This document shows, piece by piece, positions 1 through 8,452 of a DNA stretch of 64,000 nt (position 1 is its first letter; every line of letters begins with the position of its first letter). Origin of the DNA: JASJBU01 sp963790775 (GTDB lineage: Bacteria > Pseudomonadota > Gammaproteobacteria > Chromatiales > Chromatiaceae); assembly GCA_963790775.1 (NCBI GenBank), contig CAWBPR010000011.1, positions 186,001-250,000 of the forward strand, written 5' to 3'. The translations under genes and the position numbers were made by a program. The notes below the pieces were generated by a model. The model saw only the letters and a program-made list of their open reading frames with translations, searched no databases and had not been told where the DNA came from.

Positions 1-1534
1 GACGCATGCGGATCTGCCCGGCCATCATTACCGCCTCCTTCACGCTGATCCCCCGATGGACTTCATTCTTGGCGAAATCCACCAGCAGAATGGAGTTGCG
101 CACCTCGATGCCCGCCAGGGCGATAAAACCGATCATCGAAGTGGCGGTGAATTCAGCATTCATCAACCAGTGTCCCGGAATGATGACGATCAGGGTGAGC
201 GGGATGGGGCCATGATGATCGCAGGTTGAATGAAATTGCCGAACTCCCAGACCAGCAGGATGTAGATCAGCACCAGCGCAGCGGCGGCCGATGGCGAATA
301 TCAGCGCAAACAGGCTGACCCGGTTGATGGTGAACCCAGCGCCCAGGAGGACCAGATGGCGATAAGGATGACCACCGGGATGATCGCGCCGTGCAGCGAG
401 GCCAGCAGCTCGATGACTTTCTGATTCGCGGTCTGGCCATAATTGCGGGTAATGGCGATCTGCACGTTGCCGGGGATCAACCGGCCTTTCAGGACTTCGA
501 GTTTGGCCAGAATGGCGGCGGCGACGGTGACGCCATTGGCGCCCTCTTTCTTGGCAATGGCGATGGTGACCGCCGCCGCACCGTCACTGACAGCCTGATC
601 CGCTTGTTTTGCCGGCCCGGTATAGTAGTTGACCAGCTGCCTGGTCTCCGCTGCACCGTCGATCACCTGCGCCACATCATGAACATAGATGGGTTTGCCG
701 AATTGTGAGCCCACCACCAGCCTTTCGACCTCTTCGGCGGTCTGCAAGAAAGTGTCCGCCGGTAATGCGGAAGGCGGTATTGGAAATCTCGATAGCCCCG
801 ACTGACTGCTCGATATTGGCGGATTTAATCGCGCTGGCTACCTGATCCAGGCTGATCCCATAACCGGCCAGTCTTTCCGGTAATACTTCGATGCGCACCT
901 GTTGTGATCTACCGCCAACGATGAATCCTTGGCCGGTGTCGGCGACCTCTTTCAGCCGCTGCAATACGTCTGAGGCGAGGCTGCGCAGATAGGCATCATC
1001 CACTGCGATGGACAAGAGGGTGAGTGTCACTACCGGCACGTCATCTATGCCCTTTGGTTTCACCAGGGGAATGGAAACTCCCGGTGGAATCTTGTCCAGA
1101 TTGGACTGGAGCTTGTCGTGAATCTTGACGATGGAGGGACCCAGCTCTTCACCCACCTCGAACCTTTCCGTGGCAATCCCCTGGGCATGTTGACTGGCCG
1201 AGTAGACATACTTGATGCCCGGGATTTCGCTCATCATGCGTTCCAACGGATTGATGGCCAGGCTGGCGACCTGCTCGGATGAGGCTCCCGGATAGCTGAT
1301 AAAGATGTCGATCATCGGCACCAGGATCTCCGGGTCCTCCTGACGGGGGGTCAACAACAGTCCCAGGATGCCCACAAACAGGCTGGCGAGCAGGAGTAAC
1401 GGTGAGAGTGGCGAGTCAATGAAGGTGCGGGCGATGCCTCCGGCTAAACCCAATCGGGATTCAGGCACGTGCGTCAGGGCGGGGTGAGTGAGGGCAGGGC
1501 GGCGCGAACGGAACTTGGGTATACGATTTGCCAT
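1..1534 (-). pseudogene. RND efflux pump inner-membrane subunit, decayed remnant
   Basis: The first 240 or so codons read well as the N-terminus of an AcrB/MdtB-type RND permease: a first membrane helix near residues 40-60, then the porter domain with the family motif YPGASSEQV and the stretch GGRSQQVRIEV. The frame then breaks near position 748 (an apparent extra base), resumes as QTAEEVERLVVGS, and breaks again near 345. The motif FTINRVSLFAL (first-half helix 4) is joined near 285 directly to LIYILLVWEFG and, after one more shift near 205, to a helix normally found in the second half of the protein (FTATSMIGFIALAG). A large internal deletion plus at least three frameshifts make a working pump very unlikely. 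The gene also runs off the left edge. No membrane-fusion partner is visible on its upstream side. Frameshifts could be sequencing errors, but the deletion cannot be explained that way as easily. Confidence 0.8.
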
Positions 1535-1695
1535 ATTGCAATCCTCCCTTCCTGCGGAGAACCAGCACCCGAATAGTATATTATAGTCTGCTGGCCATTG
1601 GCTTGATCATGATCACGAGAGCCCTGGAAAATCCCTCGGACGGTTTTTTATGGGGCTATTCTTTCAATATGGAGAAAGTATTCTGGAGTGGTTGT

Positions 1696-2550
1696 ATGTT
1701 TGAAATTAAGCATAAAAAAACGGGTGAGGTCCTTGCCAGGGTCGACAGTGACAGCTTAAGCGGAGCCGATTTGAGAGAGATGTTTCTGGCGGAGGCGGAC
1801 CTGTCGGAACTGGACCTTTCCGGCGCCCGGCTGAATGCCGCTGAACTGGAGGGGGCCGACCTGAGGCGATCCAATCTCCGGGGCGCGATACTCTGTGGCG
1901 CCAACCTCACTCAGGCGGATCTGAGCGCGGCGAATCTTACCCACTCAAGGATTGGCAGTAATATCCATTCGAATGCCGCAGTCCTGGAGGGAGCCAATCT
2001 TTCCGGAGCTGATTTGAGTTTTTCAGACCTGCGCAATGCCCGCATGGCGAAGGCCAACCTGTCATACGCCAATCTGAGCGGGGCGGATCTCTGCGAGGCC
2101 GGTCTGCAGGAGGCGAATCTCTCCCACTCAATCGCGCACGATGCGCTGTTCATCCGCGCGAAACTCCGTCAGGCTGATCTATCCGGCGCTGACTTTCGCG
2201 ACTGCCATCTGAACGATACGAACATGATCGGCGCCAATCTCAGCGGCATCAATCTGGAGAGCAAACACGTCGGCGGCTTCAGCGCGATCAATCTGGCCAA
2301 GCTTGTGGGGGCGAATCTTTCAGGCGCACACCTGCGGAATATCTCCGCAGAGGATTGCGATATGCGCCATGCGGATCTGACTGACGCGGATTTTGCCCAT
2401 GCCGTGCTTGGAGGGTCGGTAATGCGCAGCGCCAATGTAACCAATGCCAACTTCGAGGGAGTCGAGCTGGCTTCAGTCACTATCGACTTCGCCAATTTCT
2501 CCAAGGCATTGAATGCGGATATCCCGTCATTTAAAAAGAATTACCGCTAG
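1696..2550 (+). CDS. Pentapeptide-repeat protein
   Basis: This 284-residue protein is built almost entirely from A(D/N)LXX five-residue repeats, for example GADLRE, GANLTQADL and GANLSGADL, running from about residue 20 to 275. Such repeats fold as a right-handed square beta-helix. A longer reading frame is open upstream, but the ATG chosen here has a GGAG about eight bases before it and gives the usual short leader (MFEIKHKKTG) before the first repeat. No signal peptide or membrane helix is visible, so a cytoplasmic location is likely. The family includes gyrase-protecting proteins (Qnr, MfpA), but most members have no known role, and nothing here marks this one as a gyrase protector. It stands alone, divergent from the broken RND pump. 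Confidence 0.85.
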   Translation: MFEIKHKKTGEVLARVDSDSLSGADLREMFLAEADLSELDLSGARLNAAELEGADLRRSNLRGAILCGANLTQADLSAANLTHSRIGSNIHSNAAVLEGANLSGADLSFSDLRNARMAKANLSYANLSGADLCEAGLQEANLSHSIAHDALFIRAKLRQADLSGADFRDCHLNDTNMIGANLSGINLESKHVGGFSAINLAKLVGANLSGAHLRNISAEDCDMRHADLTDADFAHAVLGGSVMRSANVTNANFEGVELASVTIDFANFSKALNADIPSFKKNYR

Positions 2551-2621
2551 CGCCAGGCTTCAGATCAGGCGCCAATCCCTGGCGCCTGGCTGGTGGTTTC
2601 CTTTTTGATTGGGCTGTGTCT

Positions 2622-3050
2622 TCAACACTGTTCCCAGGGCAGTTTGTGATAACGCCAGCCACCCACGGTACTGCGCTGGTGATTATCATCCAAATCACCT
2701 TCGAAGCCTTCGTCGATGTGGAAGACCCGGATAAAACCACCTTCCAGGAGGGCCTTTCCCGCTTCCAGGGAGCGTTTGCCACTGCGGCAGATCAGGATTA
2801 CCGGGGCGCAGCCGTCGTCGATGGTGCAGACACTGCCGCCCAGCATTAACTTGCGTATATCGGTGACAAAGTCCGGATTGACGGTCCAGTCGGGCTCATC
2901 GATCCAGGGTATGTGCACCGCACCTTTGGGATGACCCACAAATAGAAATTCCATACTGGAGCGAATATCCACCAGCACAGTTCTGGAATCATCTTCCATC
3001 ATCTGCATGGCTTGTTGCGGCGTCAAACCGCTGGGTAGTGCTTGTGACAT
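2622..3050 (-). CDS. Single-domain rhodanese-like protein
   Basis: A 142-residue protein with one rhodanese domain. The aspartate of the VDIRSSMEF strand and the active-site loop CRSGKRS with the catalytic cysteine at about residue 88 are present. Rhodaneses carry sulfane sulfur as a cysteine persulfide, which fits a sulfur-oxidising host. The ATG chosen is preceded by AGGA six bases upstream; a longer frame exists but adds an unlikely lysine-rich leader. No signal peptide is seen. The arginine-containing six-residue loop is of the length typical of sulfur rather than arsenate/phosphate chemistry (Cdc25-like loops are one residue longer). It is transcribed away from the acyltransferase gene that follows. 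The donor and acceptor cannot be read from sequence. Confidence 0.85.
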   Translation of the reverse strand: MSQALPSGLTPQQAMQMMEDDSRTVLVDIRSSMEFLFVGHPKGAVHIPWIDEPDWTVNPDFVTDIRKLMLGGSVCTIDDGCAPVILICRSGKRSLEAGKALLEGGFIRVFHIDEGFEGDLDDNHQRSTVGGWRYHKLPWEQC

Positions 3051-3164
3051 GTTTTTTCCTTTGGTGTTGAATGCTGTTTTTTTATTTTTCAGTTTCCATG
3101 GTAGAGGTTTTTCATCCAATGACAACTCCCCGTAGAGAGTTTGTCGGGTTAGAATCCCTTTACT

Positions 3165-4064
3165 ATGGCGACACGCATCATTATTTGGCTATTTCGTTCA
3201 CTCTCACGCTTGCCACTGCGGTGGATACACCGCATCGGCTGGCTGATAGGCAGATTGTTTATTCTGATACCCAATCGGGAACGAAGGGTTACCGAGATCA
3301 ATTTACGCCTCTGTTTTCCAGAGTTGTCCGAAGCCGAGCGATTGTCGTTGCGTAATCGAAGCCTTGAACAGGCTGGTAGAACAATTACGGAAATGTCAGC
3401 GGTCTGGTTCTGGCCTGTTGAACGGGTGCTCGGCCTGATTGAATCGACTACTGGTGATGAATATCTGTTGCGCGACAGGGATCAGGGCCTGATCGTTTTG
3501 GCGCCTCACCTCGGCTGCTGGGAGATCATTGGTTTACATCTGACCAGTACCGGACACTTGGTTACCCTCTACCGACCACCGAAACAGAAGGTCTTGGAAC
3601 CAATCATCAAGGCCGCCCGGGAACGCAGCGGCGCAGAACTGGTGCCGACTGATGGCCGTGGAGTCAAAAGACTCTACAAGGTCCTGCAGTCAGGAGGCGT
3701 GACGGGAATCCTGCCGGACCAGCAGCCTGACTCAAGCAAAGGGAGTGTGTTCGCGCCGTTTTTTGGCACTCCGGCCTTGACGATGTTGCTGGTAAACCGG
3801 CTGGTGCAGAAAACCGGCGCCAAAGTAGTCTTCTGTTATGCGGAACGGTTGCCCGACGGCCAAGGATTCAGGATCCATTTTCTGCCTGCTCCGGAAGGGA
3901 TAGATGCGGCAGATCCGGTGGCTGCCGGGAGCGCATTGAATCGTGGCGTCGAGTCCTGTATCCGACGCTGCCCGGACCAGTATCAGTGGTCATATAAACG
4001 CTATAAGGACCAGCCTGACGGCTATCCCGTCCCCTACGACAAACAGCATCAGCAGGCGCCTTAA
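3165..4064 (+). CDS. Lipid A biosynthesis acyltransferase (LpxL/LpxM family)
   Basis: This 299-residue protein has one N-terminal hydrophobic anchor (about residues 5-36) and the HX4E acyltransferase motif as HLGCWE at residues 115-120, followed by the LPDQQPDSSKG substrate-site motif typical of LpxL/HtrB enzymes. These enzymes sit on the inner membrane and transfer a secondary acyl chain from acyl-ACP onto a lipid A precursor. The length matches the family. The tail (YKRYKDQPDG) resembles the family's conserved RFKTRP end. Whether it acts as LpxL or LpxM, or on another lipid, cannot be decided. It lies just upstream of the VWA/coiled-coil gene pair on the same strand. Confidence 0.88.
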   Translation: MATRIIIWLFRSLSRLPLRWIHRIGWLIGRLFILIPNRERRVTEINLRLCFPELSEAERLSLRNRSLEQAGRTITEMSAVWFWPVERVLGLIESTTGDEYLLRDRDQGLIVLAPHLGCWEIIGLHLTSTGHLVTLYRPPKQKVLEPIIKAARERSGAELVPTDGRGVKRLYKVLQSGGVTGILPDQQPDSSKGSVFAPFFGTPALTMLLVNRLVQKTGAKVVFCYAERLPDGQGFRIHFLPAPEGIDAADPVAAGSALNRGVESCIRRCPDQYQWSYKRYKDQPDGYPVPYDKQHQQAP

Positions 4065-4153
4065 ACCGGCCGGAATTAAAGTGCTATTCATCTCAGCCGC
4101 TAACTGGAGAACTATCTCTATCTGATTTCCGGTTTGTGAGGAGTGGCAAAAAG

Positions 4154-6037
4154 ATGCGTGGACTAAGGTTGATGATGCTGCCATTGGCGCTGCTGTTTTG
4201 GCTGGCTGCTCCGCAGGCATTATCAAAATCCGTATCTGACAAGGCCGATGTGCGGGTGCTGATCGATATTTCGGGCAGTATGAAGCAGAATGATCCGCAC
4301 AACCTGCGTCGTCCGGCGCTGCGCCTCCTGGTTGGATTGTTGCCCACAGATACGCGGGCCGGGGTATGGACTTTCGGCCAATACGTGAACATGCAGATTC
4401 CATTAGGGCAGGTAGACAAGGCCTGGAAATACAAGGCCAGAGAGAGCTCGAAGAAGATCGGCTCGCCGGGGCAATTCACCAATATCGAAGATGCCCTTAC
4501 GCGGGCTACCGAAGACTGGGCGGAGGCGCCGGGCAATTTAAGGCGTAGTGTTGTTCTGCTGACCGATGGGATGGTGGATATCTCGAAAAATCCGATAAAA
4601 AACCAGACCTCGCGTCAACGCATCCTGCATGCGGTTCTACCTCGCTTGCAGCAGCTCGCCGTCGCTGTTCACACCATTGCATTGTCAACCAATGCAGATC
4701 ATGAACTGATGCGGGAGTTGGCGAAATCCACCGGTGGCTGGTATGAACAGGTTGATAACGCGGATCAACTGCAGAAGGTTTTTCTACGAATCTTTGAAAA
4801 GGTTGGCAAGCCTGATGCGGTGCCTTTAAAGGATAACAAATTCACCATAGATGACAGTATCACCGAGGCCACAGTCCTGGTATTTCATAAACCAAACGCT
4901 GAAGCGACACAGGTGATCCCTCCCGGTGGCCAACCCTTCGGTTCGAATAATGCTCCATCCACTGTCAGCTGGCATCGCGATGAGGGCTATGACATGTTGA
5001 CGATCAATAATCCTGAGGCAGGTGAGTGGCGGATCAGGGCCGAGGTGGATCCGGATAATCGAGTCATGGTGGTGACAGACCTTAAGATGAAAACCACAGA
5101 GCTGCCGAATCGCCTGATATTTGGACAATCCTTACCGTTGGAAGTGAGTTTCACCGATCATGACAAACAAATCCGCAAAAAGTCATTTCTGAGCGTTGTG
5201 TCTGTCAGCGCAACACAACAGAATCAGCAGGGCGAAGATGAATCGGAACCCAGACCCTTACTGGATAACGGCGTCAGCGGTGACGGACAGGCTGAAGATG
5301 GTATTTTCACCCTGGAGTTCGGCGGCGAAAGCCTGCGCAGCGGGGTGGGCGAGCTGATGATCAGGGGTGAGAGTAATACCTTCGTGCGTGAGCGGCGTAT
5401 GACCTACGAAGTGGTGCCTCCAGTCAACCTGTTGGTCAAGCCGGGCGAGTCCAATGGCGCCTTGAGGGTGACATTAGTGCCTGATGAACGTTTGGTGAAA
5501 CCATCATCGATTGAAGCCGAAGCCTGGCTGGAAGATCTGCAAGGAGAGAAAACCCCGTTACAGCTGCATCAAAATGCCGACGGAGTCAGCCAGGGAGATA
5601 TCGATATTCTGAGTTTCTTCGGAACAAGAAAGCTCTTTCTCAGCGTGAATGGTATGACCCTGCAGGGAGAGCCATTGGACTATTTCGATAGCCCGCTTGA
5701 AGTGGAGGGCATCATGCCGCTTGCCAAAGCAGCTCCACCACCCAAGCTGGAGCCTCAACCGTTATCTGATACCGCGCCTGAACCATTGGTCGACAAGACA
5801 ATAGCAGAGCCAGTGTCCGAACCGGAGATCCCCCTACAAGATGTGGTGGATGAATCTGCTGAGGAGGATGGCTGGGTAATGGCCTCGATCTGGTTTGGTG
5901 TTGCGAACCTGACCTTGCTGCTGGCTGCGGGTGGAGTCTTCTGGTGGTGGCGGAAAAAAAACCAGAAGAGTCTGGTTACCCTGGTTGATGAGACGCCAGC
6001 TCCTCCCCGGATTGTGGAAGAGGAGAAAGCGGCATGA
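4154..6037 (+). CDS. Membrane-anchored VWA-domain protein
   Basis: A protein of about 627 residues with a signal peptide (hydrophobic stretch at residues 6-23), a von Willebrand A domain whose metal site begins DISGSM at residues 38-43 and continues with a DGM motif, then a long beta-rich periplasmic region, and one membrane helix near residues 578-599 followed by a short cytoplasmic tail. An ATG with GAGGAG ten bases upstream was preferred over an earlier GTG. The architecture resembles the gammaproteobacterial family described as TIGR03503, of unknown function; that assignment is from memory and needs a profile search. The stop overlaps the start of the next gene (ATGA), so the two are very probably co-translated. 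The VWA fold suggests metal-dependent protein binding in the periplasm. Confidence 0.8.
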   Translation: MRGLRLMMLPLALLFWLAAPQALSKSVSDKADVRVLIDISGSMKQNDPHNLRRPALRLLVGLLPTDTRAGVWTFGQYVNMQIPLGQVDKAWKYKARESSKKIGSPGQFTNIEDALTRATEDWAEAPGNLRRSVVLLTDGMVDISKNPIKNQTSRQRILHAVLPRLQQLAVAVHTIALSTNADHELMRELAKSTGGWYEQVDNADQLQKVFLRIFEKVGKPDAVPLKDNKFTIDDSITEATVLVFHKPNAEATQVIPPGGQPFGSNNAPSTVSWHRDEGYDMLTINNPEAGEWRIRAEVDPDNRVMVVTDLKMKTTELPNRLIFGQSLPLEVSFTDHDKQIRKKSFLSVVSVSATQQNQQGEDESEPRPLLDNGVSGDGQAEDGIFTLEFGGESLRSGVGELMIRGESNTFVRERRMTYEVVPPVNLLVKPGESNGALRVTLVPDERLVKPSSIEAEAWLEDLQGEKTPLQLHQNADGVSQGDIDILSFFGTRKLFLSVNGMTLQGEPLDYFDSPLEVEGIMPLAKAAPPPKLEPQPLSDTAPEPLVDKTIAEPVSEPEIPLQDVVDESAEEDGWVMASIWFGVANLTLLLAAGGVFWWWRKKNQKSLVTLVDETPAPPRIVEEEKAA

Positions 6038-7047
6038 TTGAAGTCAGTCGGCTGACCCTCCTGGTACTGGGTGAACTGCTGATTGGGTTTGCCCTGTTGA
6101 GCACTGTTCTGGTCACCTTGCTGGTGATCAGAAAAGGGAAAATCCGCAAGGCTGCAAAACATCTCGTGGAGCGAATTCAGAGTGATAAGGCATCACGGAC
6201 TGAACGACTGAGAGATCGACTCTCAGAAAAGTATCAGTATGAGGGGGAAAAGCTGGAGCAGGGGCTGCATGATCTGACTCAGGCTGAGATGCGTCTCTAC
6301 CAGAATATCATCAACAGCTACCTGAAGCAGGATGTGGTGGAGTTTCAACAGACTGATGTGGATGTGGAGAACCTGGTGCTGGCTTACCAGGGGTTGGAGT
6401 TACCGTCAACGGATGCCGCGCTTTCCAGTGGGGAGGTTAATGCCGATGAGAGCACTGAAATCCAGCGTTTGAACGAGGAAAACGAAAGGCTCTCAGAAGA
6501 ACTTAGAGTGACCATGGATACTATGGGGCGGATGCTCAATGAGTATTCATCCATGTTTGCCGGTGGTGCTGACAACCAGGTAGACAAGAGTCAGTTAAAA
6601 GGGATGTTTGAGAGTAAAGGTGAAATTTCAGAGGAGGCTGAGTCAAACGATAAACCAGCATCCAATATGACTGAAACCGATATTGACGATCTGGTTGCGC
6701 CAATGAGTCAGATTGACGATGTGGAATTGATAGAAGATTCAGACGAGCCCGCTCCGGCAACGCCGGAAATCGGACTGGATAAACCCCAGGACCCCGAGCA
6801 AATTGCCGAACAGGACGCAGACTTAGTGGTGATCGAGGAGTTTGAGAGTGAGCCGGCCGCTATTGCCAATTCCTTGATGGATGACCTGGAAAAGGTGGAT
6901 ATCGAAATCCCTGATGTTGATGAGATAGGTGATGAAGCGCTGGCAGAACCAGAGTTGCTTGAGGATGAGTGGGCCAAGTTACTGGCGGAGGATGCAGAAT
7001 CAACAGAGGGTGAGATGGAAGCTGAAGTCAATCATAAACAGGGGTAG
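6034..7047 (+). CDS. Membrane-anchored acidic coiled-coil protein, unknown function
   Basis: I do not recognise this 337-residue protein. It has an N-terminal membrane helix at about residues 7-31, a basic then mixed-charge stretch likely to form coiled coil (KLEQGLHDLTQAEMRLYQN and a second segment QRLNEENERLSEELR), and a long very acidic tail rich in Asp and Glu with little predicted order. The start overlaps the stop of the VWA gene by four bases (ATGA), implying a shared operon and perhaps a shared complex at the inner membrane. The transcript ends at a strong hairpin just downstream. No enzyme motif is visible. Confidence 0.75.
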   Translation: MIEVSRLTLLVLGELLIGFALLSTVLVTLLVIRKGKIRKAAKHLVERIQSDKASRTERLRDRLSEKYQYEGEKLEQGLHDLTQAEMRLYQNIINSYLKQDVVEFQQTDVDVENLVLAYQGLELPSTDAALSSGEVNADESTEIQRLNEENERLSEELRVTMDTMGRMLNEYSSMFAGGADNQVDKSQLKGMFESKGEISEEAESNDKPASNMTETDIDDLVAPMSQIDDVELIEDSDEPAPATPEIGLDKPQDPEQIAEQDADLVVIEEFESEPAAIANSLMDDLEKVDIEIPDVDEIGDEALAEPELLEDEWAKLLAEDAESTEGEMEAEVNHKQG

Positions 7048-7150
7048 TGTTTAAAGCGATCATAAGCCTCATCGGACAGTTTATTGGGTATCCATAACCC
7101 ATAACCGGACAGGGTCAGTTAAGGTTCACCAGATTCGCAGGTCAACTGGC

Positions 7151-7184
7151 AGTAAAAAAGGGCGTCAATCGACGCCCTTTTTAC
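7151..7184. terminator. Bidirectional intrinsic terminator
   Basis: The hairpin GGGCGTC-AATC-GACGCCC is flanked by a run of A on the left and a run of T on the right, so it can end transcription from both the coiled-coil gene on the plus strand and soxZ on the minus strand. Confidence 0.85.
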
Positions 7185-7201
7185 TTATAAGATCGTCAAC
7201 A

Positions 7202-7519
7202 CTATTTGATCTTTGCCGTTGCGGAATCAGTTTCACCTGTGTTGTCGGTCCAGGAGAGTTCAACATCATCGCCCTTGGCGCCGCCGGTAAACTTAAAGGA
7301 GACATAGGGATTTTTGGAAACACCTCCACTCCAATCAGCTGTCATTACGCTAGCGCCATTGTGTTTGCAGACCACTTCCTGGATGAAATGCGCAGGAACC
7401 TTCTTGCCGGTTGTTTGATCTGTACGACCGCCGGTCTCCATCGGGTGAGTCATCAGCGCCTTTATGGTGGTTACGCCATCTGCTTCCTTTGCGCGGATTT
7501 TAATGCTTGATTTGGCCAT
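7202..7519 (-). CDS. soxZ: SoxZ, thiosulfate-oxidation carrier subunit
   Basis: A 105-residue protein with the SoxZ immunoglobulin-like fold sequence: the KIRAKEADG start, the THPMETGG segment and the FTGGAKGDDVELSWTDN end. SoxZ has no signal peptide of its own and is exported to the periplasm with SoxY through the latter's Tat signal; the SoxYZ dimer carries sulfur intermediates during thiosulfate oxidation. The length is typical. It follows soxY by 48 bases on the same strand. No soxA, soxX, soxB or soxCD lies nearby, which is common in bacteria that store sulfur and keep the sox genes scattered. Confidence 0.95.
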   Translation of the reverse strand: MAKSSIKIRAKEADGVTTIKALMTHPMETGGRTDQTTGKKVPAHFIQEVVCKHNGASVMTADWSGGVSKNPYVSFKFTGGAKGDDVELSWTDNTGETDSATAKIK

Positions 7520-7567
7520 CTTTGATTACCTCGTGAATTCGGTTGATTCGGTGGTTTGGGTGTCGGA

Positions 7568-8044
7568 TTAACCGCCGCAACCACCGATGGTGACTTTCAC
7601 GCCTTTCTTAGCGCTGTAGAGCTTGCCGCCGGCTTTGACCACGCCGACCACATCACCGGTCTTACCCATTTTGATACGGGTTGAAATAAAACCTTGCGCA
7701 CCTTTTCCCAGGTTGAAATTTGCAACCAGTGGAACCGGATTGGCGGAAGCGATGACTGCAATAGATTCCACTCCTTCCAGAGTGGTTTCGACGGTAATCG
7801 GCACTACAGCACCATTTTCCGCTATATCAGGCGCCTTGATCATGATGGCATCGGATTCTTCGGTGGCGCCACTGCCCAGCAGGGCGTTCAGTGCGTCGGG
7901 GACCGCTTTGGCTTCGAAGGCAGCTTTGTTCCAGGCCGCCAGTATCTGTTGAGGGGCCAGCAGACCTGCACCTGCAGCTACACCAACAGCGCTGGCAGTC
8001 AGTGACCTTTTAAGGAAGATCCTGCGTTTCATCTCTGTGCTCAT
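7568..8044 (-). CDS. soxY: SoxY, sulfur-carrying subunit of SoxYZ
   Basis: This 158-residue protein opens with a twin-arginine signal (KRRIFLKRSL followed by an alanine-rich hydrophobic stretch cut near residue 36) and ends with the diagnostic swinging arm GGCGG, whose cysteine at residue 156 carries the thiosulfate-derived sulfur. Together with SoxZ it forms the periplasmic carrier on which the other Sox enzymes work. It is the first gene of a two-gene unit; about 400 bases of non-coding DNA lie upstream and should hold the promoter. All key features are intact. Confidence 0.96.
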   Translation of the reverse strand: MSTEMKRRIFLKRSLTASAVGVAAGAGLLAPQQILAAWNKAAFEAKAVPDALNALLGSGATEESDAIMIKAPDIAENGAVVPITVETTLEGVESIAVIASANPVPLVANFNLGKGAQGFISTRIKMGKTGDVVGVVKAGGKLYSAKKGVKVTIGGCGG

Positions 8045-8452
8045 TAAATATCTCCAGATCGAGAAAGCGTTAGTGGGTTAAAAAAGTAAGAAACACCGGT
8101 CAATTGCCGAGTTCACGCTGGTTGGCCGCTGTATGTATTTCATAACAGTTACCCTGCCAGCTGTGCCTGCTGCGGTTACCCGCTGCCGCCTACTTCATTG
8201 GTTTCTTGCCAATCAAGTGTGTTTCTATTGGTAGTTGTTTAAGTAAAAACGACACTTTCAACAACCTTTTCTGGTAGGCCGTAAGAATACTCTAAAAGTT
8301 GCCGATGGCAAGTAAAAATTGTTGATATATTAGTGATTTATAATTTAGTTTGTATGATATCCGCTCCACTGTTTTGGGTTTCTTGTGTGATAAATTGGGG
8401 TTTACTGCAATCCCGTTCACTGTTTGTCCACATAGTGACTTTCAGTCAGGAT
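8045..8452. other. Non-coding region upstream of soxY
   Basis: About 400 bases between the soxY start and the end of the metalloprotease gene, both on the minus strand. The part near 8290-8360 is distinctly A+T-rich and is the likely place for the soxYZ promoter. I see no convincing operator, hairpin or coding sequence. Confidence 0.5.

Noticed and set aside
6..215. Short plus-strand open frame at the left edge
   Set aside because: It lies opposite the RND permease remnant, whose minus-strand reading gives recognisable family motifs.
1656..2504. Several minus-strand frames over the pentapeptide gene
   Set aside because: They mirror the five-residue repeats in antisense and have no independent support.
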